Of a DNA stretch of 64,000 nt, positions 55,140 through 63,304 are shown in pieces. The notes beneath the pieces were generated by a model. It had not been told where the DNA came from. It saw nothing but the letters and a program-made list of their open reading frames with translations, and did not search any database. Position 1 is the first letter of the stretch. Each line of letters starts with the position of its first letter. The DNA is from Palsa-513 sp036510225. GTDB lineage: Bacteria > Actinomycetota > Thermoleophilia > Solirubrobacterales > Solirubrobacteraceae. The translations under genes and the position numbers were made by a program. Location: NCBI GenBank assembly GCA_036510225.1, contig DATCEH010000029.1:62001-126000 (forward strand), written 5' to 3'.

Positions 55140-56099
55140 CTAAGCGACCAGCTCGTCCTCAACCGGGACCGCCACCGAATCCATCACGTCGCCGACCACC
55201 CCTGCCGGAGTCTGTGCGCGCAGCCTGGCCGTGCCGGCGAGAACCAGGCGGTGTGAGAGGACGTCGGCGGCGAGCGCCTTGACGTCGTCTGGGGTCGCGA
55301 ACGCGCGGCCTTCGATCAGCGCGCGCGCCTGGACCGCGCGATGCAGCGACAGGGCCGCGCGCGGGCTCCCGCCCAGCATCACCCGCTGATCGGTGCGCGT
55401 CGCGCGCACGACGTCGAGCAGATACCCACGCACCGGCTCGCTGACCGTGACCTGCGCGCGCTGCTCCTGCAGCGCGACGATGTCCTGCGCGCTCGCCACC
55501 GCCGACAGCCGCACAAACGGATCCTCATGCTCGAAGCGCCGCAGCATCAGGTCCTCCTCCTCGCGCGACGGATACCCCGGCGCGATCCGCAAAAGGAAGC
55601 GGTCGAGCTGCGCCTCCGGCAGCGGGAACGTCCCCTCGAGCTCGATCGGGTTCTGCGTCGCCAAGACCAGGAACGGCTCCGGCAGCCGCCTGGTTTCACC
55701 GTCGACGGTGACCTGGCGCTCCTCCATCGCCTCCAGCAGCGCCGATTGCGCCCGCGGCGTTGCCCGGTTGATCTCATCGGCGAGCAGGATCTGTGTGAAG
55801 ATCGGCCCCGGCCGAAACTCGAACTCGCCGCTGCGCTGGTTGAACACGCTCGACCCCGTCACGTCCGAGGGCATCACGTCCGGCGTGAATTGCACCCGGT
55901 TAAAGTCGCAACCGAGCGCCGTCGCAAGCGATCGCGCGAGCAGCGTCTTCCCGACGCCCGGCACGTCCTCCAGCAATGCGTGTCCCCGGCACAGCACCGC
56001 GACCAGCAGCCTGTCAACGACTTCGTCCTTGCCCACGACGACGGTGCCAACCGCCGCGCGGATCGCGGCCATCGTCTGCGACGCAGCCGCCGCGTCCAA
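55140..56099 (-). CDS. MoxR-family AAA+ ATPase
   Basis: 319 residues. AAA+ core with Walker A GVGKT (48-52), Walker B LLADE (105-109), the family-specific TPRAQSALLEAMEERQVT segment, sensor 1 LATQNPIE and an arginine-finger region; helical lid at the C-terminus. MoxR ATPases act as chaperones that help assemble or insert metal cofactors into partner proteins with vWA domains, here probably the DUF58 protein. The start is a TTG at 56099; no ATG fits. First gene of its cluster. Confidence 0.93.
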   Translation of the reverse strand: MDAAAASQTMAAIRAAVGTVVVGKDEVVDRLLVAVLCRGHALLEDVPGVGKTLLARSLATALGCDFNRVQFTPDVMPSDVTGSSVFNQRSGEFEFRPGPIFTQILLADEINRATPRAQSALLEAMEERQVTVDGETRRLPEPFLVLATQNPIELEGTFPLPEAQLDRFLLRIAPGYPSREEEDLMLRRFEHEDPFVRLSAVASAQDIVALQEQRAQVTVSEPVRGYLLDVVRATRTDQRVMLGGSPRAALSLHRAVQARALIEGRAFATPDDVKALAADVLSHRLVLAGTARLRAQTPAGVVGDVMDSVAVPVEDELVA

Positions 56100-56201
56100 G
56101 GTCTCCTGGGGCGTTCGAATGCTGCCTTGACTAGCGATGGGGCGTCCTTTCGTCGATCAGGTCGCGGGCGCAGCCGCCGCCGTCGTCGGGCGCTGGAGCG
56201 A

Positions 56202-56576
56202 TCACCGCTCGACCATGACTTCTGTTGACTTGATCAGCGCGGCAACGTCCACGCCGGGCTCGAGGCCGAGCTCGTCGGCGGCCTCAGAGCTCATCAGCGA
56301 GATCACACGGTAGGGGCCGCACGCCAGCTCGACCTTGGCCATCACGCCGTCACGCTCGACCGTCAGGACAACCCCGGTCAGGTGGTTGCGCGCGCTCACC
56401 GTCCGATTCATCACGTGGTGCGACGCGACGAGCGCGCCGAGCTCGCCGGCGGGAAGGAGGCGCTGGTTGCCGCGGCGCACGAACGTGACCCGTCCAGCGC
56501 GCTCCCAGCGGCGCAGCGTGTCGATGCTGACCCCGACCGCCTTCGCGACCTCCCCGATTCGCAGCAGCTCGGCCAT
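56202..56576 (-). CDS. MerR-type HTH plus Mop (molybdopterin-binding) domain regulator
   Basis: 124 residues. The N-terminal MerR-like helix-turn-helix (RIGEVAKAVGVSIDTLRRWERAGRV, about 5-30) is joined to one Mop/TOBE domain (about 58-122; SARNHLTGVVLTVERDGVMAKVELACG...VAALIKSTEVMVE). Mop domains bind molybdate or tungstate. The natural reading is an oxyanion-sensing regulator for the ABC importer encoded upstream in the same operon. Its ATG overlaps the stop of the preceding secreted-protein gene (TGATG). Confidence 0.88.
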   Translation of the reverse strand: MAELLRIGEVAKAVGVSIDTLRRWERAGRVTFVRRGNQRLLPAGELGALVASHHVMNRTVSARNHLTGVVLTVERDGVMAKVELACGPYRVISLMSSEAADELGLEPGVDVAALIKSTEVMVER

Positions 56577-58798
56577 CAGCGGCTCGCCTTGAACGTGACG
56601 TGCCGCAGCGTGGCGCGGGAGGTCCCGGTGCTCGTCCTCTGGGTTGCCGCGACCGTGACCGGGAGCTTGCGGAGCGCTTTGAGCGCGCGCCGAGCGGCGG
56701 CGTTGAGCTTCACGTGAACGGTCTCGCCGAGCCCGGCGGCAAGCGTCAGCGTTCGCGTACCGACCGTGACGGTCCGCTCAGTGGTCTTCGCTGCGGTGGC
56801 GGCGACGAGCCTCCCGCGCTTCGTCTTCTCGCGGCTGGTGAGCTTGATCGTGACCGTGCAGCGCTGCCCTCTCGAGCCTTTGCAGGTCACGATCAGGTCG
56901 GCCATCGTCGCGGTCGCGCTCGCCCGCCCGAACGCTGCGCGCCCGATCTTGCCGCGGGCGGGGACCGGAGCGGGCGGCCCGGCGACGGTCACGGTCTGGG
57001 GCCCGGAAGCCGAGCCGGTGAAGTTCTGATCGCCGCTGTAGGTTGCGGTGATCGCGAACGGCTCGGTGCCGGTCCCGGTCGTGAAGGTCTCCGTGCATGC
57101 TGCGGACGCCGACGCCGGTCCGGCGCGCAGCGGGACGCCGGCGCAGCTCGCGGTCCCGGTGGCTCCCTGCGCGAGCGGTTGGCCGTTGACGAGGAAAGCG
57201 ACGGCCCCGGTCGGGACGGTGGCGCCGGTCTGGTTCGCGGTCACGGTCGCGGTGTACACGGCTGCCTGGTTGAGGCTGACGAGCGACGGAGAGACAGTGA
57301 CCGTCGTCGTCGTCGAACCGCGAGCGACGGGCGGAGTCAGCGCCGGGCTCGCCGAGCCCGCGATCGTCGACCCTGCGCCCGGCGTGAACGTCGCCGTGAC
57401 GCTCGGGGGGGCTGCCGCTGCGAACGCGGTCTGGCAGGTCGCTGTGTATGAGTCGCCCACGACCTCGGCTACAACGTCCTGGCAGCCGCCGATCGCCGCC
57501 CCGGCGTTGGAGAAGTCGACGGTCCCGTTCGACGCGCCTGTCCCAGGCGTGACGGTCGCGGTCAACGTGACCGGCTGGTTGGTCGCCGGATCCGCCGGGT
57601 CGATGGCGAGGGTCGTGGTCGTCGCGGCGGGCGGTGTGCCCGCGCTGATCACTGTCGCCGTGACCGTGTTCCCCAGGTAGTTGATTCTCGCCGTCGGAGG
57701 CGTGGCGCCGCTGCCGAAGCAGTCGAGCGTGATCGTGCTTGCGTCGGGCGCGTTCGTGAACTGCCCGGTCAGTGTGCCGTTGCTCGTGATGATCGTGTCG
57801 ACGTCGCCCGGGTTGAGCTGGCCGCAGACCCCGTCGTTGCCCACGCCGTCGCCGAGCAGCAGGCTGGCCCCCGCAAGGTTGACGTCGCCTGTCGCCTTCA
57901 GCTGCGAGAAGTCGCTGCCCGCCGTCGTCCCGGGACCGTTGATGTAGGCGAACAGCTCGCTCTGCGGGTCGATCGACGCGCTGCCGGCGACCGTCAGCTC
58001 GCCGGCCCGATCGTCCTCGCCGACCTGCACGATCCCGGAGGCGATGAAAAGCGGCCCGATCGATCCGTCGAGGGCGAACAGCCCGGCGCCTTCGAAGAAG
58101 CTGACGGGCTGAGCGTCGGTTGCGTTCAACGACCCAGCCGTCAGCGTCCCTGACTTGTCGAGCGACCCCACCTGGATCGCGCCGTCCTGCGGATCCCCGT
58201 CACCGGTGACCGTGACCTCACCGACGTTCGCGCTCGTGAAGGCCAAGCTCACCTGGTCGTTCAAATCGATCGTGAGCGAATCGGACCCCGAGACCGCGCC
58301 GCCGATCAGTACCAGCGGATCGCTGGCGCCGCCCGTGAACGACCAGGACTGCTGCCCCTGGAGGTTCAGGGGCGCGCTCAACGTCAGCGTCGGATCGCTG
58401 CCGCCGGCACTCGCGGGATCTGCCGTGGACGGCGCCGCCGTGATCCCGCCGCCGCCGAGCAGGATCTGGTTGCCGGAGATCACGTAGCCGGCGCCATCAT
58501 CGACGTTGATCGAGTTGGCGCTCACGCTCGAGTCGTTCATGCTCTCGTAGCAGCTCGCCGCCGGAGGGCTCGCCGCACACGCCGGGCTGCTCAGCGCGGG
58601 GAAGGCGAGCTCGCCGACACTGCCGCCAGGCGACGCGGAACCCGCCCAGTTGCCGGGGACCGACCAGTTCGGCGTCGACGCCGCGCCGCTCCACGTGAAG
58701 TCCGCGGCACGAGCTACGCCGGGTGCTGCCGACACTGTGAACGCGGCGGCGATCGCGGCAAACGACGCAGCGCGGAGGGCGGTGATCGGTCGGCGCAC
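56576..58798 (-). CDS. secreted protein with bacterial Ig-like repeats
   Basis: 740 residues from GTG 58798, five bases after the previous stop. Signal peptide (MRRPITALRAASFAAIAAAFTVS, cleavage near ARA-AD). The first 380 residues are Gly/Ser/Thr/Asp-rich beta repeats resembling adhesin or autotransporter passengers. Two Ig-like domains of the Big_3/5 type follow (TTTTLAIDPADPATNQPVTLTATVTP; TTTTVTVSPSLVSLNQAAVYTATVTA), and a basic C-terminal domain (TKRGRLVAATAAKTT...AARRALKALRKL). Probably a surface or matrix protein. Its place inside an ABC-importer operon is odd. Confidence 0.75.
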   Translation of the reverse strand: MRRPITALRAASFAAIAAAFTVSAAPGVARAADFTWSGAASTPNWSVPGNWAGSASPGGSVGELAFPALSSPACAASPPAASCYESMNDSSVSANSINVDDGAGYVISGNQILLGGGGITAAPSTADPASAGGSDPTLTLSAPLNLQGQQSWSFTGGASDPLVLIGGAVSGSDSLTIDLNDQVSLAFTSANVGEVTVTGDGDPQDGAIQVGSLDKSGTLTAGSLNATDAQPVSFFEGAGLFALDGSIGPLFIASGIVQVGEDDRAGELTVAGSASIDPQSELFAYINGPGTTAGSDFSQLKATGDVNLAGASLLLGDGVGNDGVCGQLNPGDVDTIITSNGTLTGQFTNAPDASTITLDCFGSGATPPTARINYLGNTVTATVISAGTPPAATTTTLAIDPADPATNQPVTLTATVTPGTGASNGTVDFSNAGAAIGGCQDVVAEVVGDSYTATCQTAFAAAAPPSVTATFTPGAGSTIAGSASPALTPPVARGSTTTTVTVSPSLVSLNQAAVYTATVTANQTGATVPTGAVAFLVNGQPLAQGATGTASCAGVPLRAGPASASAACTETFTTGTGTEPFAITATYSGDQNFTGSASGPQTVTVAGPPAPVPARGKIGRAAFGRASATATMADLIVTCKGSRGQRCTVTIKLTSREKTKRGRLVAATAAKTTERTVTVGTRTLTLAAGLGETVHVKLNAAARRALKALRKLPVTVAATQRTSTGTSRATLRHVTFKASR

Positions 58799-58803
58799 GG
58801 CGA

Positions 58804-59868
58804 TCAGCCCGTGACCGAGACGTCGGAGATCGTCAGGGAGCCCGCGTTGACGCCCGGTGGAGCATGCGTGACCCAGATCAGCAGGTGGTCGAACTTCGTC
58901 CCGTGCCGGTCGACCGTGACGGTTGACTGCGCGTCGATGCTGGCGCGGGTCGCGAGATGCACCCACCCCGCGTCGGTGATCAACGCGGGCAGCGCCCCCG
59001 CGGCCCCGTAGAACTCGACGCTCATCCCGGGCGAGCCGGTCGTCAAGGTGATCGCGCTCACGCTCTGCGCGGGCTTCAGGGTGATCGCGAGCCCGACCAT
59101 CGTCGCGCCCGCTGTACTCGGATCGAGCTTGAAGCTCCAGGAGCTCAACGGGTCACCCGCGATCGCCTTCGCTGGCGAGCCGAGACTCGCCGCCGGGGAC
59201 CCGAAGGGGTTATAGGTCGCGGCAGCGTCCTTGGCCAGCGCGACGGCCACCGGCGGTGAGTTGGCCGCTGTGGATGGAGCGCTGGCATCGGGCGTCGTCG
59301 TACCGGTCGCGGTCGTCGTCCCGGTCGCCGGGGTCGGGGCCGGTGCCGTTGTGGTGGCGGGGGTCGTCGCGCTCGTCGGCGCCGTCTTCGGCGGGGGCAC
59401 GGCGGGCTTCGTCGCGGACGGGGTGCCCGGGGTGGTTGTGCCAAGCGCCGGCTTCGGCGTCGGCGTGACGGCCGGGATCTTCGGCGGCACCGCTGCCGGG
59501 GTCGTTGGCGTTGTCGCGGCCGCCGTCGCGCCGGTCGCCCCTACGCCCGGCGCCGGCTGCTTCGAGAGCGGGCTGCCCGTGCTCCGAGTGGTCGCCGCGT
59601 TCGGGCCGGGGGCGAGGATCGCGTAGGCGCCGCCCGCGACGGCGGCAACAATCGCCAGGCCGATCGCGGCGATCGCCGACGGCGATCGCGGACCGCTGAT
59701 CGGACCGAGGCGGCCACGCAACGCGCCCCCGCAGGCTCCGCACAACACCTCCCCCTCCGCAACCCGTGTGAGGCACGCCGGGCACGCTCGCAGCCCTCGA
59801 CCCAGCGGGAAGAATCGAGCCAGCCGGGTCGTGAGGGGAGTCGCGTCTGTGTCGAGTTGCTCGGGCAT
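58804..59868 (-). CDS. zinc-ribbon membrane protein with discoidin-like C-terminal domain
   Basis: 354 residues. A cytoplasmic zinc ribbon (Cys29, Cys32, Cys43, Cys46) precedes one membrane helix (about 64-86), a long Thr/Pro/Ala linker, and a C-terminal beta-sandwich (about 215-354: DPLSSWSFKLDPS..MVGLAITLKPAQSVSAITLTTGSPGMSVEFYGA, KFDHLLIWVTHAPPG) that resembles coagulation-factor 5/8 (discoidin) carbohydrate-binding folds. The same plan is known from other actinobacterial membrane proteins. Role unknown. Confidence 0.72.
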   Translation of the reverse strand: MPEQLDTDATPLTTRLARFFPLGRGLRACPACLTRVAEGEVLCGACGGALRGRLGPISGPRSPSAIAAIGLAIVAAVAGGAYAILAPGPNAATTRSTGSPLSKQPAPGVGATGATAAATTPTTPAAVPPKIPAVTPTPKPALGTTTPGTPSATKPAVPPPKTAPTSATTPATTTAPAPTPATGTTTATGTTTPDASAPSTAANSPPVAVALAKDAAATYNPFGSPAASLGSPAKAIAGDPLSSWSFKLDPSTAGATMVGLAITLKPAQSVSAITLTTGSPGMSVEFYGAAGALPALITDAGWVHLATRASIDAQSTVTVDRHGTKFDHLLIWVTHAPPGVNAGSLTISDVSVTG

Positions 59869-59870
59869 GG

Positions 59871-60353
59871 TCAGGTGTGGGCGATCATCACGAGGATCGT
59901 CGCGAGCACGATGCCGCTTGCCAGTTTCGTCACGTTGGCGACCTGATCACTGAGCGCCTCGTACTCCCGGCTGAGCACGCCCGCGTCCGAGCGCAGGTCG
60001 CGTTCGGCCATCTCGGCCAGGCGCAGCTCGCGGGGTGAGAGGTAGCCGCTCGTGATCGCCCCGAGCGCCACAGCGGACAGGATCCCCAGCTTGACGTAGA
60101 ACGTCCCGAGCGTTCCGACGTCCTCAGCGAGAACCAGGCCGCTGACGACCACCGTCGCCAGGCCCGGCGTGACCAGCCGGCGGATCAGCTGCTGCTGCGC
60201 GCGGTGAAACAGCGGCAGCCCGCGCGGCTCCATGACGCTGTTGCCGACGAGCACGAAGACCGGGTAGCCGAGCAGCACGCCGAACGCGACCAGGACGGCG
60301 CCGACGTGGATCACGAGCAGAACGTCGTCGAAGCTGAGCGAGAAGTGCGACAT
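59871..60353 (-). CDS. integral membrane protein (DUF2269-like)
   Basis: 160 residues with four membrane helices: VLLVIHVGAVLVAFGVLLGYPVFVLVG, VTPGLATVVVSGLVLAE, FYVKLGILSAVALGAITSGYL and VTKLASGIVLATILVMIAH. The overall plan matches DUF2269/predicted small integral membrane proteins of unknown function. Two bases from the next gene's start and five after the previous stop, so clearly in the operon. Confidence 0.65.
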   Translation of the reverse strand: MSHFSLSFDDVLLVIHVGAVLVAFGVLLGYPVFVLVGNSVMEPRGLPLFHRAQQQLIRRLVTPGLATVVVSGLVLAEDVGTLGTFYVKLGILSAVALGAITSGYLSPRELRLAEMAERDLRSDAGVLSREYEALSDQVANVTKLASGIVLATILVMIAHT

Positions 60354-60357
60354 CGAG

Positions 60358-61566
60358 TCAGCCGGCCGCCGGGGGCAGGGTGGCGTGGCTGTCGCGCGCG
60401 TAATCCAACAGCGCGGCCGAGCCGGGTTTCAGCAGCACGGGCGAGAGCGCGACGTTGAAGCCGGGGTGCCCGCGCATCAGCGCTGCCGGTACGCCGGTCA
60501 CGGCGTCGGCGATATCCCTGAGACGCACAGTCGCGAGCGCGCGCAGGACGTCGTCGCGGCGCAGCTCACGCAAGCCGGGCTCAACGAGGCTCACGTCCTC
60601 GTTCGCGAGCTGGCTACCAGGCCCCGAGGGGAAGAGGCTTAGCCCAATGTTCGGCGTTCCCAACCCGCCGACATAGATGTCGGCGCGCTGCGCCGGCGAA
60701 AGCTGCCGGCGGAGCGCCTGCGCGATCGTCACGGCGTCGAGGTCGGAGGCACAGATCACAATCCGCAGGCCGGGATAAGCCCTCAGGTACCCGGCAGGGT
60801 CACCGAACAGGTCCAGGCCGCCCACGCTCTCACCCGACGGCGCGTCGGCGACCATCACCTCGACCTTCGGCAGCACGCGGAACTCAGCCCGAACGGCCTG
60901 CTCGTCAGGCACGAGCACGGCCGGATTCGGGCGACCCTCCCCGACCCAGTTGGGCGATCCAGACGGCGAGATGCCGGTGTAGAACATCGCGCGGGCGGGC
61001 CCACGAAGCCGCGTTCGCGCCCAGCTCACCGCGTCGGCCGCGAGCAGCGAAGCCAGGGCCCCGGGCGCGAGCGTTATCTGCGCGTTCTGGTAGCGCAACG
61101 GCGCGAGATAGGTGACGATCTGCACGCCCTGCGCCGTCACCGTCCGAGCGACCGCCTCGTCCGCGCCGCCCGAGATGACGACCAGATCGGTGCCGCGCTG
61201 GTACTGGTCATACACCGGGTCGAACGGCCCGGCCAGCGGATCCTCCGCGGTCAGCCCGGTCAGGCCGCCTCCGTCGTTTGGGACGACGAGCGGCGGGGCG
61301 ATCCCGATCCGTGCCGCCCGCTTCGCGACGAGCGCCGTCAGGCCCGCGGGCAGCGTGCCGATCGACAGGTAGTAGCCAGGGATTCGCGGCTCCGGCTCGA
61401 TGTACGTCGCACAACCTGTCAGGGCGCCAGGCAGGGCGAGCGCGCTGCCGGCGAGGGCAGCAGTGCGAAGGGCGCCGCGCACGAAGGTGCGTCGGTCGAT
61501 CGGTGATCCCCCGCGCGAGGAGAGTATCGGCGTCGAGCTTCTGGGCGAGGGTTCGGGCATCCTCAT
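60358..61566 (-). CDS. Tat-type substrate-binding lipoprotein
   Basis: 402 residues. Twin-arginine signal (DRRTFVRGALR, Arg25-Arg26) and a lipobox LTGC with Cys52, so a folded, lipid-anchored protein exported by Tat. The mature part is a two-lobed periplasmic-binding-protein fold of the sugar-binding (LacI/Peripla_BP_4-like) type: DLVVISGGADEAVARTV, VQIVTYL, LRIVICASDLDAVTIAQAL. That is not the typical fold for molybdate or tungstate binding, although the importer's permeases resemble that class. Ligand unknown. Confidence 0.78.
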   Translation of the reverse strand: MRMPEPSPRSSTPILSSRGGSPIDRRTFVRGALRTAALAGSALALPGALTGCATYIEPEPRIPGYYLSIGTLPAGLTALVAKRAARIGIAPPLVVPNDGGGLTGLTAEDPLAGPFDPVYDQYQRGTDLVVISGGADEAVARTVTAQGVQIVTYLAPLRYQNAQITLAPGALASLLAADAVSWARTRLRGPARAMFYTGISPSGSPNWVGEGRPNPAVLVPDEQAVRAEFRVLPKVEVMVADAPSGESVGGLDLFGDPAGYLRAYPGLRIVICASDLDAVTIAQALRRQLSPAQRADIYVGGLGTPNIGLSLFPSGPGSQLANEDVSLVEPGLRELRRDDVLRALATVRLRDIADAVTGVPAALMRGHPGFNVALSPVLLKPGSAALLDYARDSHATLPPAAG

Positions 61567-61575
61567 TCGAGGTCG

Positions 61576-62370
61576 TCAGCTTCCCGCGGCTACGACGCCG
61601 TCACCGGTCGGTCCGGGAAGCGCGGCGTGCGCCTGCCGGCGCCGCTGACGGCGGCGGCGCAGCTTGCCCCACTGCTGGACGGTGGTGAGGATCGATGCCA
61701 GGATCAGCAGCAGCACCAGCACGACCATGGCGTGCTCGAGGCTGGGCGGAAGCCCGTCGCCGTAGAAGGCCGTGAAGCCGTGGCCCTGGATGTCGTTGAG
61801 GATCTCTGAGGAGAGCGTCGTCGTGACGTTGAGGTTGTTGCCGCCGATCACGGTGACCGCGCCGACCTCGGCGATCGCGGCGCCGAGCGCGTAGATCACC
61901 GCGGTGAGCACCCCGATCCGCGCCTCGCGAAAGGCCAGCGCCGCGAGGCGCCAGCCAGACGCGCCGCACGCCCGCGCCTGGTCGATCAGGCCCTCGGGTA
62001 GGCCGCGGATCGCCGTGGCGCCCAGCGCGACGATGATCGGCAGCGCGAGCAGCGTCTGCGCGTAGATCATCCCGTTCATCGTGCCGACCCAGTTGCCACC
62101 CCACGGCGTCTGCCCGGGCAGCATCGGTATCAGCAGGACACCGACCGCGACCGGAGGCAGGCCGAGCCCGGCGTTTGCCAGCGTGTGCGCCCAGCGGGCC
62201 CAACGGGCGTGCCGCGATCCGATCAGATACGCCGGAAGCAGTCCGATCGCCAGGGCGATCACCGTCGACTCCAGGGCGAGGTGGAGCGTGCGGCCGATCA
62301 GCGGGTGCAGCTGCGGGTCGTAGCGCAGCAGCCGGAACGCCTCGCGAATCTGCTCAAACAGGAACTGCAC
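61576..62370 (-). CDS. ABC transporter permease (tungstate/molybdate-like), second
   Basis: 264 residues from GTG 62370. Five to six membrane helices and the inner-membrane coupling motif GLPEGLIDQARACGASGWRLAALAFREARIGVL. The region AEVGAVTVIGGNNLNVTTTLSSEI resembles TupB-type permeases of tungstate importers. A basic C-terminal tail follows. It overlaps the ATPase gene by 17 bases. Confidence 0.85.
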   Translation of the reverse strand: MQFLFEQIREAFRLLRYDPQLHPLIGRTLHLALESTVIALAIGLLPAYLIGSRHARWARWAHTLANAGLGLPPVAVGVLLIPMLPGQTPWGGNWVGTMNGMIYAQTLLALPIIVALGATAIRGLPEGLIDQARACGASGWRLAALAFREARIGVLTAVIYALGAAIAEVGAVTVIGGNNLNVTTTLSSEILNDIQGHGFTAFYGDGLPPSLEHAMVVLVLLLILASILTTVQQWGKLRRRRQRRRQAHAALPGPTGDGVVAAGS

Positions 62371-63304
62371 GCGCGTCCCCCTCCCCGTCAAAGCGCACGC
62401 CGCCCGCGACGCGCACACCCACGCTCGCGCCGGGCTCGGGCCCCGGATAGTCGCTGCGCACCTGGACCGCACCCGCCGGGAGGTCGATCACGCAGAGCAC
62501 GTGATCCTCCTCGGGGATGCGGCGCGAGACGACGCCCTTCAGTTCGCTCGCCATGTCGAGCGAGACGTGAGCCGGGCGCAGATAACGCCACGAGCCGTCG
62601 CTCTCGCGCAGGCGACCGGTGAAGCCGAGGAACTCGGCGACCTCGGGCCGCTCGGGATGCTCGAGCACGTCGCTCGGCGAGCCCTGCGCCGCGATGCCGC
62701 CGTCAAGCAGGACGACGAGGCGGTCCGCAAGCGCCCACGCCTCGGCCCTGTCGTGGACGACGATCATCGTCGCGCGGTCCGGGTCGCGGAACGCCGCCGA
62801 GGCCTCGCCGAGCAGCTCGGCGCGTGTCGGCGGATCGAGGCCAGCGAACGGCTCGTCGAGCAGGAGAATGTCGCTGCGCAGCGACAGCGACCGCGCAAAA
62901 TGCACGCGCCGCGCCTCCCCGCCCGAGAGCGTGTCCGCGGCTCGGCCGGCAAGATGCTCGACATGCAGCGACGCGAGCGCCGCCTGCGCGCGGGAGGCGC
63001 GCTCGCGGCGCGGCACGCCCCACCACCCCATCGCGGCATGGAGGTTCGCCCGCACGGAGCGTTGTGCGAGCGCCGGCGTCTGCAGTGCGGCCGTGACCCG
63101 CCCGTCGAGGCGAACGCGGCCCCCCGCGCGAGGCAGGAGACCCGCGAGGACGTGCAGCAGCGTCGACTTGCCGACACCGTTCGGGCCGAGGACAACGACC
63201 GTCTCCCCCCGGTGGAGGTTCAGGTCGACGGACTCCAGGAGCACCCGCTTGCCGCGGGCCACCCGCAGCTGGTCGGCGATCAGGACTGGCCGCCGGCTAT
63301 CCAC
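62354..63304 (-). CDS. ABC transporter ATP-binding protein
   Basis: 316 residues from GTG 63304. Walker A GPNGVGKS (40-47), signature LSGGE (126-130), Walker B ILLLDE (146-151) and the H-loop IVVHDRAEA. A C-terminal extension (about 235-316) looks like a TOBE-type regulatory domain (GVVSRRIPEEDHVLCVIDLPAGAVQVRS). Overlaps the upstream permease gene by 25 bases and the downstream one by 17, so all are coupled. Confidence 0.93.
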   Translation of the reverse strand: MDSRRPVLIADQLRVARGKRVLLESVDLNLHRGETVVVLGPNGVGKSTLLHVLAGLLPRAGGRVRLDGRVTAALQTPALAQRSVRANLHAAMGWWGVPRRERASRAQAALASLHVEHLAGRAADTLSGGEARRVHFARSLSLRSDILLLDEPFAGLDPPTRAELLGEASAAFRDPDRATMIVVHDRAEAWALADRLVVLLDGGIAAQGSPSDVLEHPERPEVAEFLGFTGRLRESDGSWRYLRPAHVSLDMASELKGVVSRRIPEEDHVLCVIDLPAGAVQVRSDYPGPEPGASVGVRVAGGVRFDGEGDARAVPV